DNA of 64,000 nucleotides, taken from the NCBI GenBank assembly GCA_963978895.1, contig OZ022238.1:22570169-22634168 (forward strand), in the 5' to 3' direction. Of the stretch, positions 29,780-41,136 are shown piece after piece. The notes beneath the pieces are model-generated. The model had not been told where the DNA came from and searched no databases. It worked only from the letters and a program-made list of their open reading frames with translations. The first letter of the stretch is position 1. Each line of letters begins with the position of its first letter. This DNA comes from Erpobdella octoculata. Taxonomy: Eukaryota > Annelida > Clitellata > Hirudinida > Erpobdellidae. A program made the translations under genes and the position numbers.

Positions 29780-30484
29780 TATTGATACAATGGCAATTCC
29801 CTCACAGCTGTCTACGTTAAAGTTATTATTTATTACACACAAATAAAACAAAATTTTACACACCCTATTTTGGACATCTTTTTTGACTTATCCTTTACTT
29901 GCCCCGGCAATATGATTAAATCATTCACGCTTCTTATACCCAGTGGCGGGTAACCCTGTCAGTAAGCTATATAATGGCGGAAAAATTTTGCCTCTCCCCC
30001 TGGAAAATGCTGAATTTACGTCCCTAGGGCTGCCAGCGGCAACGTAAAACACCGCATACACCGCTGATCTTTTCTGCAAGTTACCAACATTGTAAAGCGC
30101 CCTTTAAGCGGCTTCTGCTGTACACGGCGCTATATAAATTGTCGTAATAAAATTTGGCTTTCTCAAAATTCTAAGATATGTGCGTACTTTTGTCGAACTT
30201 TATGCACCTTTTAACCGTTATACAATTTCATAGCTGGATAATGTAGCAGATTTTGCCCCTCCCCCCCATAAAAATTGTAAGCCATGTATTTTTTTGAACT
30301 TTATAAACCTGTTAACTTTTAGGCAGCATATTTCACCCCCACTCGCTGAAAAATTCTAAGATATGTACTTTTTTGAACTTTATAAACTTGAAAATTTTTA
30401 TACAAGTACATAGCTGGCTAAAAAAAACGTATTTCGCCCCCCTAAAAATTTTTTAAGATAAGTAGTTTTTTCATGCTATTATTC

Positions 30485-31072
30485 AGTGTTGTTCGGTAAC
30501 AAAGTAAAAGTAACGCGTTACTTTACTTAAGTACATCCGACGTACTTTTTGCCTGTAACGGAGTACATATTATTTTCAGTACTTTTACTTGTAACGAAGT
30601 AATATTTTCGGACTTACTTTTACTTCGTTACTTTCCAGGACGAAACGTTACAAAGTACTGTAAAAAATTAATAAAACGACATAAAGTTTAAATCGATGTA
30701 TTATTAATTATCTATGATTACTAAGATTTTCGCGGTCATACTTGTTTTGGTTTACAATAGATTGTTCGACATTACAATGGAATCTTCCAAAGGAGCGAAC
30801 GTGAACAGTGAACAGTGGTGGCGAAGATAGGCGGAACAACAATGAACTTAATAAAAAACACCCATGGCCATATTTAGTCAAAATGTTCAGATCTGAATCG
30901 ATGGAAGCTAAAACGTTCAGGTTCACATGCTTGCTGTGCAACCCTAAAGGTTTTAAGAACTAAAACAACTACGTGTTCAGCATTCCACAATTCTCCGTCG
31001 AACTTGAAGAAACACGTGAGTCTGGATTATCTCATTCTTCAGTATCCGATGGTGAGGGCATTTTATATCCAA
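30485..31072 (+). mobile_element. hAT left end with BED-like exon, truncated
   Basis: It starts CAGTGTTGTTCGGTAAC, followed by imperfect AGTAAAAGTAACG-type repeats. At 30840-30960 a frame with HPWPYLVKMFRSES and FTCLLCNPKG resembles the N-terminal BED finger of a hAT transposase (two Cys visible). It is cut off by a Helitron end at about 31073. Confidence 0.5.
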
Positions 31073-31370
31073 CTAGCTGGGTTACCCGGCGTTGCCCGGG
31101 GAATTTAAAGGTTTTTTTATCGTTTTTCTCTCTGGCTCCCGTTTCCTTAACCGCTCGTTTGCCCGGGCATCTTTGCATCTATTGAAACATTTATGCAGAT
31201 ACTTTTGATTTTTAATTAAAAGAAATACAACAAACACATACAGTCATCTTATTGCAAAGCTTTCTGATACACAATGTTTTTTGTTTTTCCATAAAGTGCA
31301 TTAATAGTTATACTATTATACTTAAAATACATTAATAGTTATATTGATATACTCACTCACAATAAATTTT
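31073..31370 (-). mobile_element. Helitron 3' end, same family as Helitron A
   Basis: ACTAGCTGGGTTACCCGGCG followed by GTTGCCCGGGG and sequence like 13002-13340 (including GCAAAGCTTTCTGATA). Only the 3' portion is present. Confidence 0.6.
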
Positions 31371-31715
31371 TCAATTTTCTTGTCTGTAAGCACAAAATAA
31401 TATCTGTTAGACTAAAAGTAGCACAAAATAATATCTGTTAGAGGTTAGAGTGGTTAGATTGGTTAGAGTGGTTAGACTGGTAGAGCGATAATGATAGCCT
31501 GACACACAACGACCGAAACAATTTACAATTTAATATATACACAACAATAATTAACAATTAAATAATATAAAAATAGTAGCCTAAGTAAATAATATAAGAA
31601 TAGTAGCCTACCCAGTAAACATTGTAACCACTTTGTAACGTTTCTTAACCGTTCATTTTCGGTTACAAGAAACGCGTTTCTTTTCGGTTGTTTTGCTCAT
31701 CGGCTGTGCGTTAAA

Positions 31716-32060
31716 GAAACGTTTCCTGAGTAACGTTTTAGAAACGTTTCCCGTGTAACGTTTTAGAAACGTTTCCCGTGTAACGTTTTAGAAACGTTTC
31801 CCGTGTAACGTTTTAGAAACGTTTCCCGTGTAACGTTTTAGAAACGTTTCCCGTGTAACGTTTTAGAAACGTTTCCCGTGTAACGTTTTAGAAACGTTTC
31901 CCGTGTAACGTTTTAGAAACGTTTCCCGTGTAACGTTTTAGAAACGTTTCCCGTGTAACGTTTTAGAAACGTTTCCCGTGTAACGTTTTAGAAACGTTTC
32001 CCGTGTAACGTTTTAGAAACGTTTCCCGTGTAACGTTTTAGAAACGTTTACAATGTAACG
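31716..32060. repeat. 25-bp tandem array
   Basis: About 13 near-identical units contain TAACGTTTTAGAAACGTTTC plus CCGTG. There are no variable spacers. It forms the left subterminal region of the element. Confidence 0.95.
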
Positions 32061-32200
32061 CTTTAGAAACCTCCTCTATTATTTGCTCATGCAAATTATT
32101 ATCACTTCAAATACGTTCATCAATAGACAAAACTGAAACAATATTTGCAAATTTATAAAAAAGTTTATTTAAAGAAAGTCTTTTGAGCTCTATATAAATG

Positions 32201-32837
32201 TCATTTCTTCTCCTTGCGGTTCAGCCTCTCATGCGCAAACTTTATCCACTTCTTTGTCACAACCTCAATTTCCTTGGCTGACGAATCGTGGAAGCGTCTA
32301 TTGGTTTGGAGAGTTTCTGAGAAATAGTTTAAAAAAATAGTTGTTAGATATCTAATATTTTTAAAATGACTTTGCTAATAGTTTAGTTAAGCTAACTAAT
32401 GATAAGTTCTTTGAAAAAGGTGCTTTCCATTTTTCTTTTACCACCACTCCCTTTCCAATTGAACTTTTCAGCCAGCCCATCATCCATGGTGTACCGGAGC
32501 AGCCTACGACACGCCTCTGCCATTGTGTCTCCCCCAAGCTTTTGTAAGTCAATCACCTATACAAATGTTTGAATTTATGATAGTGATAACCTAATACAAA
32601 AATTTTAGATATCTAAGTACATGCTGTAATTGACTTACCAGAGCATCAAATAATTCTTTAGATTCTAATTTTGTATCCAACTGGTCAAATTGTACCATGG
32701 AGTGCATGGGGAAATGAACGTTTTCCGGAACTGCCGTATTAACTGCTGTCGTTGGCGGACTGACAAGAAGAGCCAGATTACTTTTAATTTCTTTCAAAAC
32801 TTCCCATATATTAGTAAACTGTCCAACAACATATCTG
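32201..32837 (-). CDS. DUF4806-like protein, C-terminal exons
   Basis: Three minus-strand exons, 32837-32639, 32556-32397 and 32316-32201, have GT/AG borders and matching phases, ending in TGA at 32201-32203. They encode about 158 residues. The pattern is an aromatic/proline block (VHFPMHSMVQFDQLDTKLES), then LGGDTMAEACRRLLRYTMDD, FNWKGSGGKRK, and a basic end with KEIEVVTKKWIKFAHERLNR. This is how I remember the DUF4806 domain found in many invertebrate and transposon-borne proteins; its function is unknown. Upstream exons are not resolved: the frame before 32837 at 33036-32840 may include one. The gene is the only one seen in the 3.2-kb element, so it may help mobilise it. Confidence 0.6.
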
Positions 32838-33828
32838 CTAAATTATCGGCTCTAATTTTATCTAACTGCTCTTCATATTGTAACAAAGTTTCGATCAACA
32901 AATCTAACTGATTATTATAACACAACGAATTTAACTGATTATTATAACACAATGAGAATGAACTAAACTCGTTAGATGTTAGCAAATGCATACAAAACAC
33001 GATAGATTTACTGAAACAACAACGGCGTGACCTCACAACAAAAAGATTTTTCGCGCACTTTCAGACTATATATAAGTTGTTCGTAATTGGTATGGAGGCG
33101 GAGCTTACCAACTTGCCAGCCAATGTCAAAGAGCCTCAACTTTGGCTTATTTACATTACCTCATTCTTTTAACAAAAAGATTATGTTTCTTGTCAAGATT
33201 TAGCTAGAATGAACATTAGGAACAAGAAACAAACAATATTAGTTCTGTGAAAGGCATTAAACAAGAGCCAGATTTAGCTCCTTGCTTTCTTTCCAAAGTG
33301 TTATACCGGCAGAAATTACACCTCCTGGTGAAGGGTTCGAAGTTAAAACTCAAACAGTTTATGAAAAAACTGCTGATGGGGAAGAGTGAAAGGTGTCTAT
33401 GACTACCCACGGGTTGGTAGACACTTGTGACAACAAGCAATTCGCTGGTCAAGCAAGAAGAATGTCTCACCTGAGAATATGGCCATTTAGATTATGTCAG
33501 TGTGAATGAAAGTGAAATGTTTACAAATGAGTATGACCACGTAATGATAAATCATGGTCATGTTCTTCGCAAGAGGAAACATGATTTTGTACTCCCTTCA
33601 ATGCAACATCACTCTGCTAGTTTTGCTTGTAACTTTATTATTAGAATGCTCTTCTATGACTCTTACTAACCTAACTTCTTTCAACTCTATTAGCTGATTC
33701 AATAACGTTATTCTATTATTATTGTCTAAAATTAACTATTGCCAGTCATTATAATTAGCGGAATATTGAATGTTCGTTATAGACTAGACAGACTTTCTTT
33801 TAATTTCTTGTTTTTTTGCTTATTTTTT

Positions 33829-33895
33829 TATGATTTCCTGCGTTCTGTCAGGTCATTTCTTAAAACACGAATAAATAAATAAAATAAAAATTCAC
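33829..33895 (+). repeat. Retroposon-like 3' tail
   Basis: ATTTCCTGCGTTCTGTCAGG, then ACACGAATAAATAAATAAAA. The same pair recurs at 56583-56640, which suggests the 3' end of a retroposed family inside the TIR element. Confidence 0.5.
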
Positions 33896-34324
33896 AAACA
33901 GCGCAGGGGTAGTAGTGCAGCAAGAAGCAGAGGTTTCAAATGGTTTAAAAATCTAATGTTTCGAATTGATTGGTGATTTTTAACCAGTATAGTTTGTTTT
34001 GTACCTTCAAATTATTTCTAGCACAAGAGCTGTAGAAGCGAGTCGTTAATTAACTTTTGATTAGCATCTTATCTCATCCCAGGCGACTCGTTCGACGCTC
34101 TCAGTGAACCGATGAGATAGAACAAAATCTAGGAAAATATAATACGACACAATGCAAATACCATTTATTAAGCGTCTTTATTAAATGCTTTTTAGCAATT
34201 GAGTTTTATAACTAAACAAACACTTTACTTTTTCTATAAAATTATATATGCTATAAAAGATTTTTATATTATCCGTAATAATAAAACCATAGATATCTAT
34301 GAATAAAACAAATCGTTACATTTT

Positions 34325-34733
34325 GGCTGCATTAGAAACGTTGTAGTAACTTCTTTTTAGTCGCAAATTACACGTTACTTTTCCGTTACATTGGAAACGT
34401 TACAGAAACGTTTCTTTTTAGTCGCAAATTACACGTTACTTTTCCGTTACATTGGAAACGTTACAGAAACGTTTCTTTTTAGTCGCAAATTACACGTTAC
34501 TTTTCCGTTACATTGGAAACGTTACAGAAACGTTTCTTTTTAGTCGCAAATTACACGTTACTTTTCCGTTACATTGGAAACGTTACAGAAACGTTTCTTT
34601 TTAGTCGCAAATTACATGTTACTTTTTCGTTACGTTGGAAACGTTGCAGAAACGTTTCTTTTTAGTCGCAAATTACATGTTACTTTTTCGTTACATTGGA
34701 AACGTTGCAGAAACGTTTCTTTTTAGTTGCTTT
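34325..34733. repeat. 61-bp tandem array
   Basis: About six and a half units contain GTCGCAAATTACACGTTAC, then CATTGGAAACGTTACAGAAA and CGTTTC. The last two units share a few variants. It forms the right subterminal region of the element. Confidence 0.95.
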
Positions 34734-35516
34734 GGGCCAGGTAACCTTTTCATAACCAGGTAACTGAAAAGTAACGGACAAGAAACGTTACAAAATGGTT
34801 ACCATGTTTACTGGGTAAGTTTTTAAATTACTTTGATTTCGAGAAACCGAGACGATAAACAGCGAATGTAAACAAAACATAGCTCTGATACAATAGCGAA
34901 AATATTTAAAAAAATTAATTTTCTAAAACATTCAAAAACATTTGAACGATATACAGTAATTAAAAAAATAATAGTATAGTATATAGTATATTATATATTA
35001 CTTTTGATATATTGATATAAGTAAAATAATACTCACTTTTGATTTTGAGAAATCGCGACAACCAACAACGACGGAACAGAAGTCGAAAGCAACCCTAAGC
35101 TCGTTAAGCCGCGATATAATTGCATAGATAAAATATTTCTAAAAATTATTTTTCTAAAATTGCATAGATAAAATATTTCTAAAAATTAATTTTCTAAAAA
35201 CATTCAAAACAATTTTTTTAAATAAATGAGATTGTTTGTTAGGTGGTAAATGTTTATTATGTAAAATTTCGTGCAAATCCCTTCATTGGTTTTGGCGTTA
35301 TTAATGAACATACGTTGCCTTCTATATATATAGATGAGCCAATACGGTTAAACGTATTAACGCAACGCATCACTGCAAGCATCTCAGCAAAACTTTGGGG
35401 TGCAACTTTTTTTCAGGGCACCTATTTTTCAAAAAATCTAAAATTTTCAAAACACTCCTGTAATTTTTCAATCCCAAAAACTAATGACCGGGGTGGGGGA
35501 TAGTCGAAACTACTTA

Positions 35517-35808
35517 TCTATATATATAAAAATGAATGTTTGTATGTATATATGTATATATGTATATATGTCCTTTATGCATTGCTACACCATTCACCCG
35601 ATCGTAATGAAATTTTCACACAACCTTGAGAGTCAAGGGGAATCAAATATAGAGAAAAAAAATTTGAAATCCGTCACAAAATTTTTTATAAATATCCTTC
35701 GAAAGATTTTTCTAAGATTTTTAATTTTTAAAATATTCGCCAGGTTTTTAAATGTGAAAAAAATATTCACCAGGTTTTACCTAGCCTTACACTTTTCTTT
35801 ATAAATTA
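35517..35808 (+). mobile_element. Helitron 5' end (plus strand), truncated
   Basis: TCTATATATATAAAAATGAA followed by GTATG repeats is a typical Helitron start. A 20-bp CAACCTTGAGAGTCAAGGGG near 35621 recurs inverted at 36083, tying it to the neighbouring inverted copy. Confidence 0.55.
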
Positions 35809-36482
35809 CTAGCGGGGTTACCCGCGTTGCTCAGGGTTTTCAGAAGTTTTGTTATCGATTTTCTCTCTTGCTCGCGTTTCCTTCCAAGCTTGCTCTTCCG
35901 CTTCCAGTCGCTTTCCGCGTTCCCGGTCGCTTTCCCGTTCCCGGTCGCTTTCCCGTTCCCGCTCACGCTTGCTCTCCCGTTCCCGGTCACGCTTGCTCTC
36001 CCGTTCCCGGTCACGCTTGATCTCCCATTCCCGGTCACGGTTGCTTTCCCGTTCCCGTTTACGCTCATTTTCTTTTAATTCCCCTTGACTCTCAAGGTTG
36101 TGTCTTTCATAACTTCTTTTAGCCCATAAAACGTAAAATAGATTTGCTAAGACTATATATATATGAATGTTTGTGGGTTAGTTTGTCTATTATAGAAACG
36201 GGAAAGCGACCCGGAACGGACAGCGAGCGGGAACGGAAAAGCAAGCGTGAGCGGGAACGGGAGAGCAAGCGTGAGCGGGAACGGGACAGCGACCGGGAAA
36301 ACGACCGGGAGCGGGAATGCGACCGGGAGCGGGAAAACGACCGGGAGCGGGAAAGCGACCGGGAGCGGGAAAACGACCGAAAACGGGAAAGCGAGCAGGA
36401 GTGGGAAAGGGAACGGGAGAGAAAGAGACAAACATTAGAAAAATCTCTAAAAAACCCGGGCAACGCCGGGTATCTCCGCTAG
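35809..36482. mobile_element. Inverted pair of Helitron 3' halves
   Basis: The left edge is a minus-strand Helitron 3' end (CTAG at 35809). The right edge is a plus-strand one (GGCAACGCCGGG..CTAG ending 36482). Between them lie oppositely oriented arrays of GGGAACGGGAAAGCGACC-type units (35878-36070 and 36200-36420). The Arg/Ser- and Arg/Glu-rich frames here are products of the 6-bp periodic repeats. Confidence 0.65.
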
Positions 36483-37056
36483 TCCTATATAAAATTGCAG
36501 ACTGTGTTTAATTTAAAAACAAAAACAGAAAAAATTTTGTAATATAAACATTTATAATAAATATTAATTATTTCTAATTAATGCACTTTTTGTCGTTTTA
36601 TTTTTATGAATCCCCTCCCCGAAACTAAAGCAAAGATAACAAGTTTTTAACAAAGGTGCCCAAGAATACAGATCAACCTACCAGTAATCTGATCTGAAAA
36701 CTATCAATAACATCCATTACAGTTCGAATCACCGTATCAAAGCAAGCTTTTACTATACGCTGTAAAAAACAAAGAATTAGCAGGCATATATATCAAACTA
36801 TTCCAGATAATGTCAATTAGCTACACATCGTGGAAATCCAAAAAAGGTCATAGAAATAATAAGCGATATGAGTGTTGCTGATGCACTTTGGTTTTACATA
36901 TAATGTTACATTGTCTTTCCAACTCCCGATATAATTTAAGTGTTTTTTAATCTTTTACATTTTACCCCCCTTTAGCGATAGCTTACCCCCCCCCCAAATT
37001 AGCGAGTCGTTCCACATCTGCTTCTAACTATTGCAGACTTTTTTCGGGTTTCTGGC

Positions 37057-38373
37057 CAGGGACGTCATTTCAGCAAAACCTTAGGGGGGGCAAGATGTTT
37101 TAGGGGCCCACTCAGGGTCCTCTGCGCCTGGGCACAAAACACAAAATCTGCGCCCCCTGCATAACATCTTTTGATTCTTGCTCCCAAAAAAACCTGATGA
37201 CGGGGAGGGGGTAGTTGGAGTCACTTTTTTAAAAAAAATTTGAAAACCCTTGTTTTATTTTTCCTCCCAAAAACCTGATGACCGGGGGAGGTCACATACC
37301 ATAACATCTGAGTGATCATAAGAGCATTTCCAACTGTCTCTACGAACAAGGCTATAGCTATCAAAATCTGCTGTGAACGGTAATTAATATTGATGAACGA
37401 AAGAAGCTATAGTCATTTAATTCGGAAAAAGTTAGTATAATATGTATACACTGAACCCTCTTTCTGTCACCCCCATGATGTCGCCCGGGGCAGCTTGCTT
37501 ACCCCCTTAGCCACACCTCTTGGCCCAATAATGCAAGTATCTACTGAATTTTTATGAAATGGATCTAGGCTAATAGTTCATATCTTTTTTTTGTTAACCT
37601 AAACAAACTGGGCATTTTAAATTAAAGTAATTCTAATATCGTTATTTGATAATAGTTTATCGTTCTTTATACTACGTGTTTTAAGACTCACATATTAGTT
37701 TATGTAATATATTAGAGGCTCACGTAAGACCGAAGCCCACTTAAGTGCGTGGAGCCCACATCAGTGCCGGGGCCCCTTGAGTGCGTAGGGCTCACTTCAG
37801 TGCTGGGCCCTTTTAAGTGCGTGGGACCCACTTTAATGCCGAGTGGTCCCTTAAATACGTGTGGCCATCTTTAGTGCCGGGGGCCTACTGAAATGTCCGG
37901 GAAGGGCTATTTAAAAATCAGGAGGGGCCCACTAACTTATGTGCCGGGGGCCCACTTAAGTGCGGGAGACCACTTAAGCGCGGGAGACAACTTAAGCGCG
38001 GGAGACCACTTAAGGGCGGGGGCCCACTTAAGTTCATTGAGCCCACTTTAGTGATGGGGCCCACTTTACTGCGTGGGGCCCACCTTTAGTACCGGGCCCC
38101 TTAAGTATGGGAGGCCCACTGAAAATTCCGGGAAGGGCCACTTAAAAATCCGGAAGGCCCACTAACTTAAGTGCGTGGGGCCCACTTTAGTGATGGGGCC
38201 CACTTAACTGCGTGGGGCCCACTTAACTGCGTTGGGTCCACTTAACTGCGTGGGGCCCACTTAAATGCGTGGGGCCCATTTAACTGCGTGGGGCCCACTT
38301 TAGTGCCGGGGGCCCACTGAAAACTCAGGGGGGGGGCGGTCGCCCCCCCTGCCCCCCCCAATTGACGTCCCTG
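37057..38373. mobile_element. hAT non-autonomous element, TSD TTTCTGGC
   Basis: The ends are CAGGGACGTCATTT and, inverted, CAGGGACGTCAATT. TTTCTGGC is duplicated exactly (37049-37056 and 38374-38381). Much of its length is a GC-rich minisatellite. No coding sequence. Confidence 0.88.
37720..38315 (+). repeat. GTGCGTGGGGCCCACTTAA minisatellite
   Basis: About 25-30 imperfect units of 18-21 bp around GGGGCCCACTTAAGTGC, partly palindromic. It is far more GC-rich than its surroundings. Confidence 0.9.
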
Positions 38374-38421
38374 TTTCTGGCGTAGATTTTTGAGTTGCGC
38401 TCGAAAAATTTCTACTCTCGA

Positions 38422-39368
38422 CAGTGACGTAGCAAGGGTATCTGGCGCCCGGGGGCAAGGTATAAAAAATTCGCACCATCTTCCATTGTTCTCCTAATTG
38501 GATGACCAAAACCGAGGGAACGAAAGGCGTTCGAGCCATATCGGGGGCTAGGTGATCCCCTTCCCTAAGAAAATTTCTGAAAATCACTTGTGTGAAATAG
38601 GGAAAGAATACAACTTGTGAATTTGACATCAATCAATCAATCAATCAATCAATTATTTATATAGCGCTATTTCCGCAGTGTTCAATAGCGCTCGGTCGTG
38701 AACTTAGTAAACAGATATGTTTTAAGTCCACGACGGAAAACTGTGAGAGAAGTAGAGTTAGTAAGAGAAGAAGGAAGAGAGTTCCAGAGATAGGGGCCAG
38801 AGTAGGAGAAAGAGCGTTTAGCAAAAGAATGCTTAATAGTGAAGATGCGAGAGTGATTACGAGAAGAAGAACGAAGACCAGACTTAGGAGGGATATGTAT
38901 TAAATTAGTTAAGTAGAGAGGAGAAAGGCAATTTTTTATTTTGTACATTATTAAACATATTTTAAAAATCACCCTATATCTGAGAGGAAGCCAATGGAGA
39001 AGAACAAGAGATGGAGAGATGTGAGAGGAGTAGGAGGTGCGAGAAACTAAGCGAGCAGCCGAGTTGAAGGCTTTAGAGAGAGGATAGAGGGTAGTGTCAG
39101 GAAGACCATAGTATAGAGAATTGCAGTAGTCAATTCGAGACAGGACAAGAGAAGAGACTAGAAGTTGCAGCGAAGGATCATCCAGAAGTGGACGAAGCTG
39201 CTTGATACGGCGAAGATGAAAGTAGCAGGATTTAGTAACAGAAGTAATTTGGGGGGTTAGCGACATGTTCAATAATGACTAAAATTTGGTGAAATTGTTG
39301 TCTTTTTTGTTGCTTTTTGGCGCCCCCAAAGCCTGGCGCCCATCCCTGCCCCCTTTGCTACGCCACTG
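38422..39368. mobile_element. hAT non-autonomous element, TSD ACTCTCGA
   Basis: The ends are CAGTGACGTAGCAAGGG and, inverted, CAGTGGCGTAGCAAAGG. ACTCTCGA is duplicated at 38414-38421 and 39369-39376. It has been enlarged by a LINE fragment, so the original was only about 300 bp. Confidence 0.88.
38625..39272 (-). pseudogene. 5'-truncated CR1/L2-like LINE, RT C-terminus
   Basis: A 196-codon open frame (39272-38682) contains LSRIDYCNSLYYGLPDTTLY, then LHWLPLRYRVIFKICLIMYK and a SYSGPYLWNSLPSSLTN block. This is the conserved region after the polymerase palm in CR1/L2/Rex-type LINEs. The catalytic palm is missing because the copy is 5'-truncated. The 3' end is ATATAAATAATTGATTGATT repeats (TTGA units), a hallmark of this type. 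The unbroken frame suggests a fairly recent insertion into the hAT element. Confidence 0.8.
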
Positions 39369-41136
39369 ACTCTCGAAGGCCTTCACAACTGCATCGTTAT
39401 CATAATTATCCACGACGTATTCAAAAAACTGTAAAACTTCTTCCTTCAAAGAAAATATCTTCAGCTGGTTGGTTAGCCAGTTATTCTTTCTGACAGCAAT
39501 TTTAAACTGACCTCTGTAAACAGATCATGACGCAGTGCCATCAAAAGTTGGGGTTTTGGTATGTTCAACAGATTGAATTTTTTCCTGGACTTGGAAACCA
39601 GTCTGTACCTGTTTGACCAGATTGTTCAATTTTGTCTGCAGGTTAATAAATTTTTTCTCCATATCGCTCTCGATTCTTTTTTTGCCTTCTCAGGCGTTTT
39701 CTTCCACCAGCTTCTCCAGGTTATTGACACTTTTTTCCACTTCTTTTGAACGGAACTGATCGTCAAAAATTAATTCTTCTATTCTTTGTTGTGCTGCATT
39801 GTTCAATGCTTATACTGCTCTGTTTTCCTCTCTCATCATGTTCATGACTGCTCTGTTTTCTTTCTGTGGTAATTCAATTGGGCTTGTGATTTATTTTATT
39901 TATAACGTTCACAAATAGCAGGGCCAACGGCCACTTACACCATTTGAATGGCAATATGAGCAAAAAAGGGTAATTAATCGTTCGAAACAAAAACGAAATC
40001 AAAAATGAAACAAGAAAAAAAACGCAAGATAATGGTTTAGTTCAACGTTTAGGCACACAACAAAAGCGAAGAGCAATGACATCACCAACAGGCAAATGAG
40101 ATGAATTATCATCGACAATACCACCATCATCATCCTCACCATCCTCTTCAAGGACACCATCATCATCGCACAACGTTATTCCTGTCATTAACCACTCAGA
40201 CATCATCATCACCATCAAATACAGGAGAATAATTATTTTCGCACAGTTTCAATGACAGACTAAAAACGAGTTGAGTCAACATGAGCGACAAGGCACTTGA
40301 ATTTTAAAAAGGTACTCGACAACACAACTGTTCAGGTAGGGAGTTCCAGGCAGCAACGATCCGGTTTGAGAAAAAATATTTGGTGCCATCGACAGAGAAC
40401 AAGTTGGCTCGCAGTTTATAGCAATGACCCCTGGTTAATGATATTCAAAAGAGTGGAAGCGCTAAGCTAAGTCAGTGTTCACGATTCCATGTAGTATTTT
40501 GTAGCACAAACAGAGGTCTTTTGTGTTCTAGAGGTTAGAATTTGAGTATTCCAAGACGTGTTAAATAAGGTTCATGTCTGAGCGAAGGGATTGCTTTGGT
40601 AAAGCGTTTCTTGACCCCCTCAATTCCATCTATCAGGGATTTGTGATGAGGGTTCCACACTGGAGAGCAGTATTCCAATAGTGGCCTAACGTAGACGCAG
40701 AAAACTTTAATTAGCACAAGTCGATCCTTGGATGCGAAGGACCTGTGGATAAAGCGTGAACGTGGAGAAGCAGAATGAATTATGCTGTTGATGTAATCTT
40801 TGAAATTAAGGTTGCTATCGATAATCACTCCCAGGTCACTCATCTGTCTCACAACATCCAGTTGGTGATTCCTGATAGAGTATCGGGGTACGAGACCAGC
40901 CGCACCCTCATTCCGACAGACAGAACACACAACACATTTACCAAGAGCCAGGTTTAGTTGCTATTTCGTGCTCCAATAAGTGAGCTCAGTTGTAGTCTGT
41001 TGTAGATCGGTGGTAGCCGAGCTGGAGCATGAGTAAAATTTGACATCATACGCAAAAAGCTTCACACAAACATATTCATTATCGATATTGTCCAGTGCAC
41101 CATTGATGTAAATGAGGAAAAGGGTTGGTCCAAGAA

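Larger units (their letters stand above)
27601..30026. mobile_element. hAT-like element splitting the SINE
   Basis: The ends are CAGGGACGTAAATT and the complement of TAGGGACGTAAATT, with G-rich subtermini. Flanks share TGCCAG but not a clean 8-bp duplication. A segment of about 118 bp is tandemly duplicated at 27655-27900. It contains a nested pogo-like element. Confidence 0.65.
27365..30155 (+). mobile_element. tRNA-derived SINE split by an insertion
   Basis: The head (27372-27600) has an A-box-like TGGTCTAGTGG and a B box GGGTCGATTCC at 27424-27434. The sequence resumes at about 30027 and ends GGCGCTATATAAATTGTCG with an A-rich tail near 30150. That tail resembles the 3' end of the LINE at 38640, suggesting shared reverse transcription machinery (inference). 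Confidence 0.6.
31611..34815 (-). mobile_element. 3.2-kb TIR element with two subterminal arrays and DUF4806-like gene
   Basis: Inverted termini start CCCAGTAAACAT and match over about 36 bp with three mismatches. They are bordered by TA at 31609-31610 and 34816-34817. A 25-bp array fills the left and a 61-bp array the right, and both are built around GAAACGTTTC. A spliced gene lies on the minus strand between them. No DDE or other transposase was recognised. The superfamily is unassigned. Confidence 0.82.
36985..39840 (-). pseudogene. Dead retrotransposon gag gene with two hAT insertions
   Basis: Reading on the minus strand, 39840-39377 encodes a charged coiled coil, then TPTFDGTAS and QFKIAVRKNNWL. 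The frame continues across 38421-38374 with RAQLKNLRQK and across 37056-36985 with a DVERLA block. This order matches metazoan retrotransposon gag capsid regions (the R/KxRxQxPxESLQ motif). Two hAT elements with exact target duplications separate the three parts. Stops are present. No polymerase belonging to it was found nearby. Confidence 0.55.

Noticed and set aside
31716..32060. CRISPR-like regularly spaced repeats
   Set aside because: The units are contiguous 25-bp tandem repeats without unique spacers, and the genome is eukaryotic.
36144..36482. Arg/Ser- and Arg/Glu-rich open frames that look like SR proteins
   Set aside because: They arise from a 6-bp periodic array on both strands within Helitron remnants. 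No splice sites or start context support a gene.
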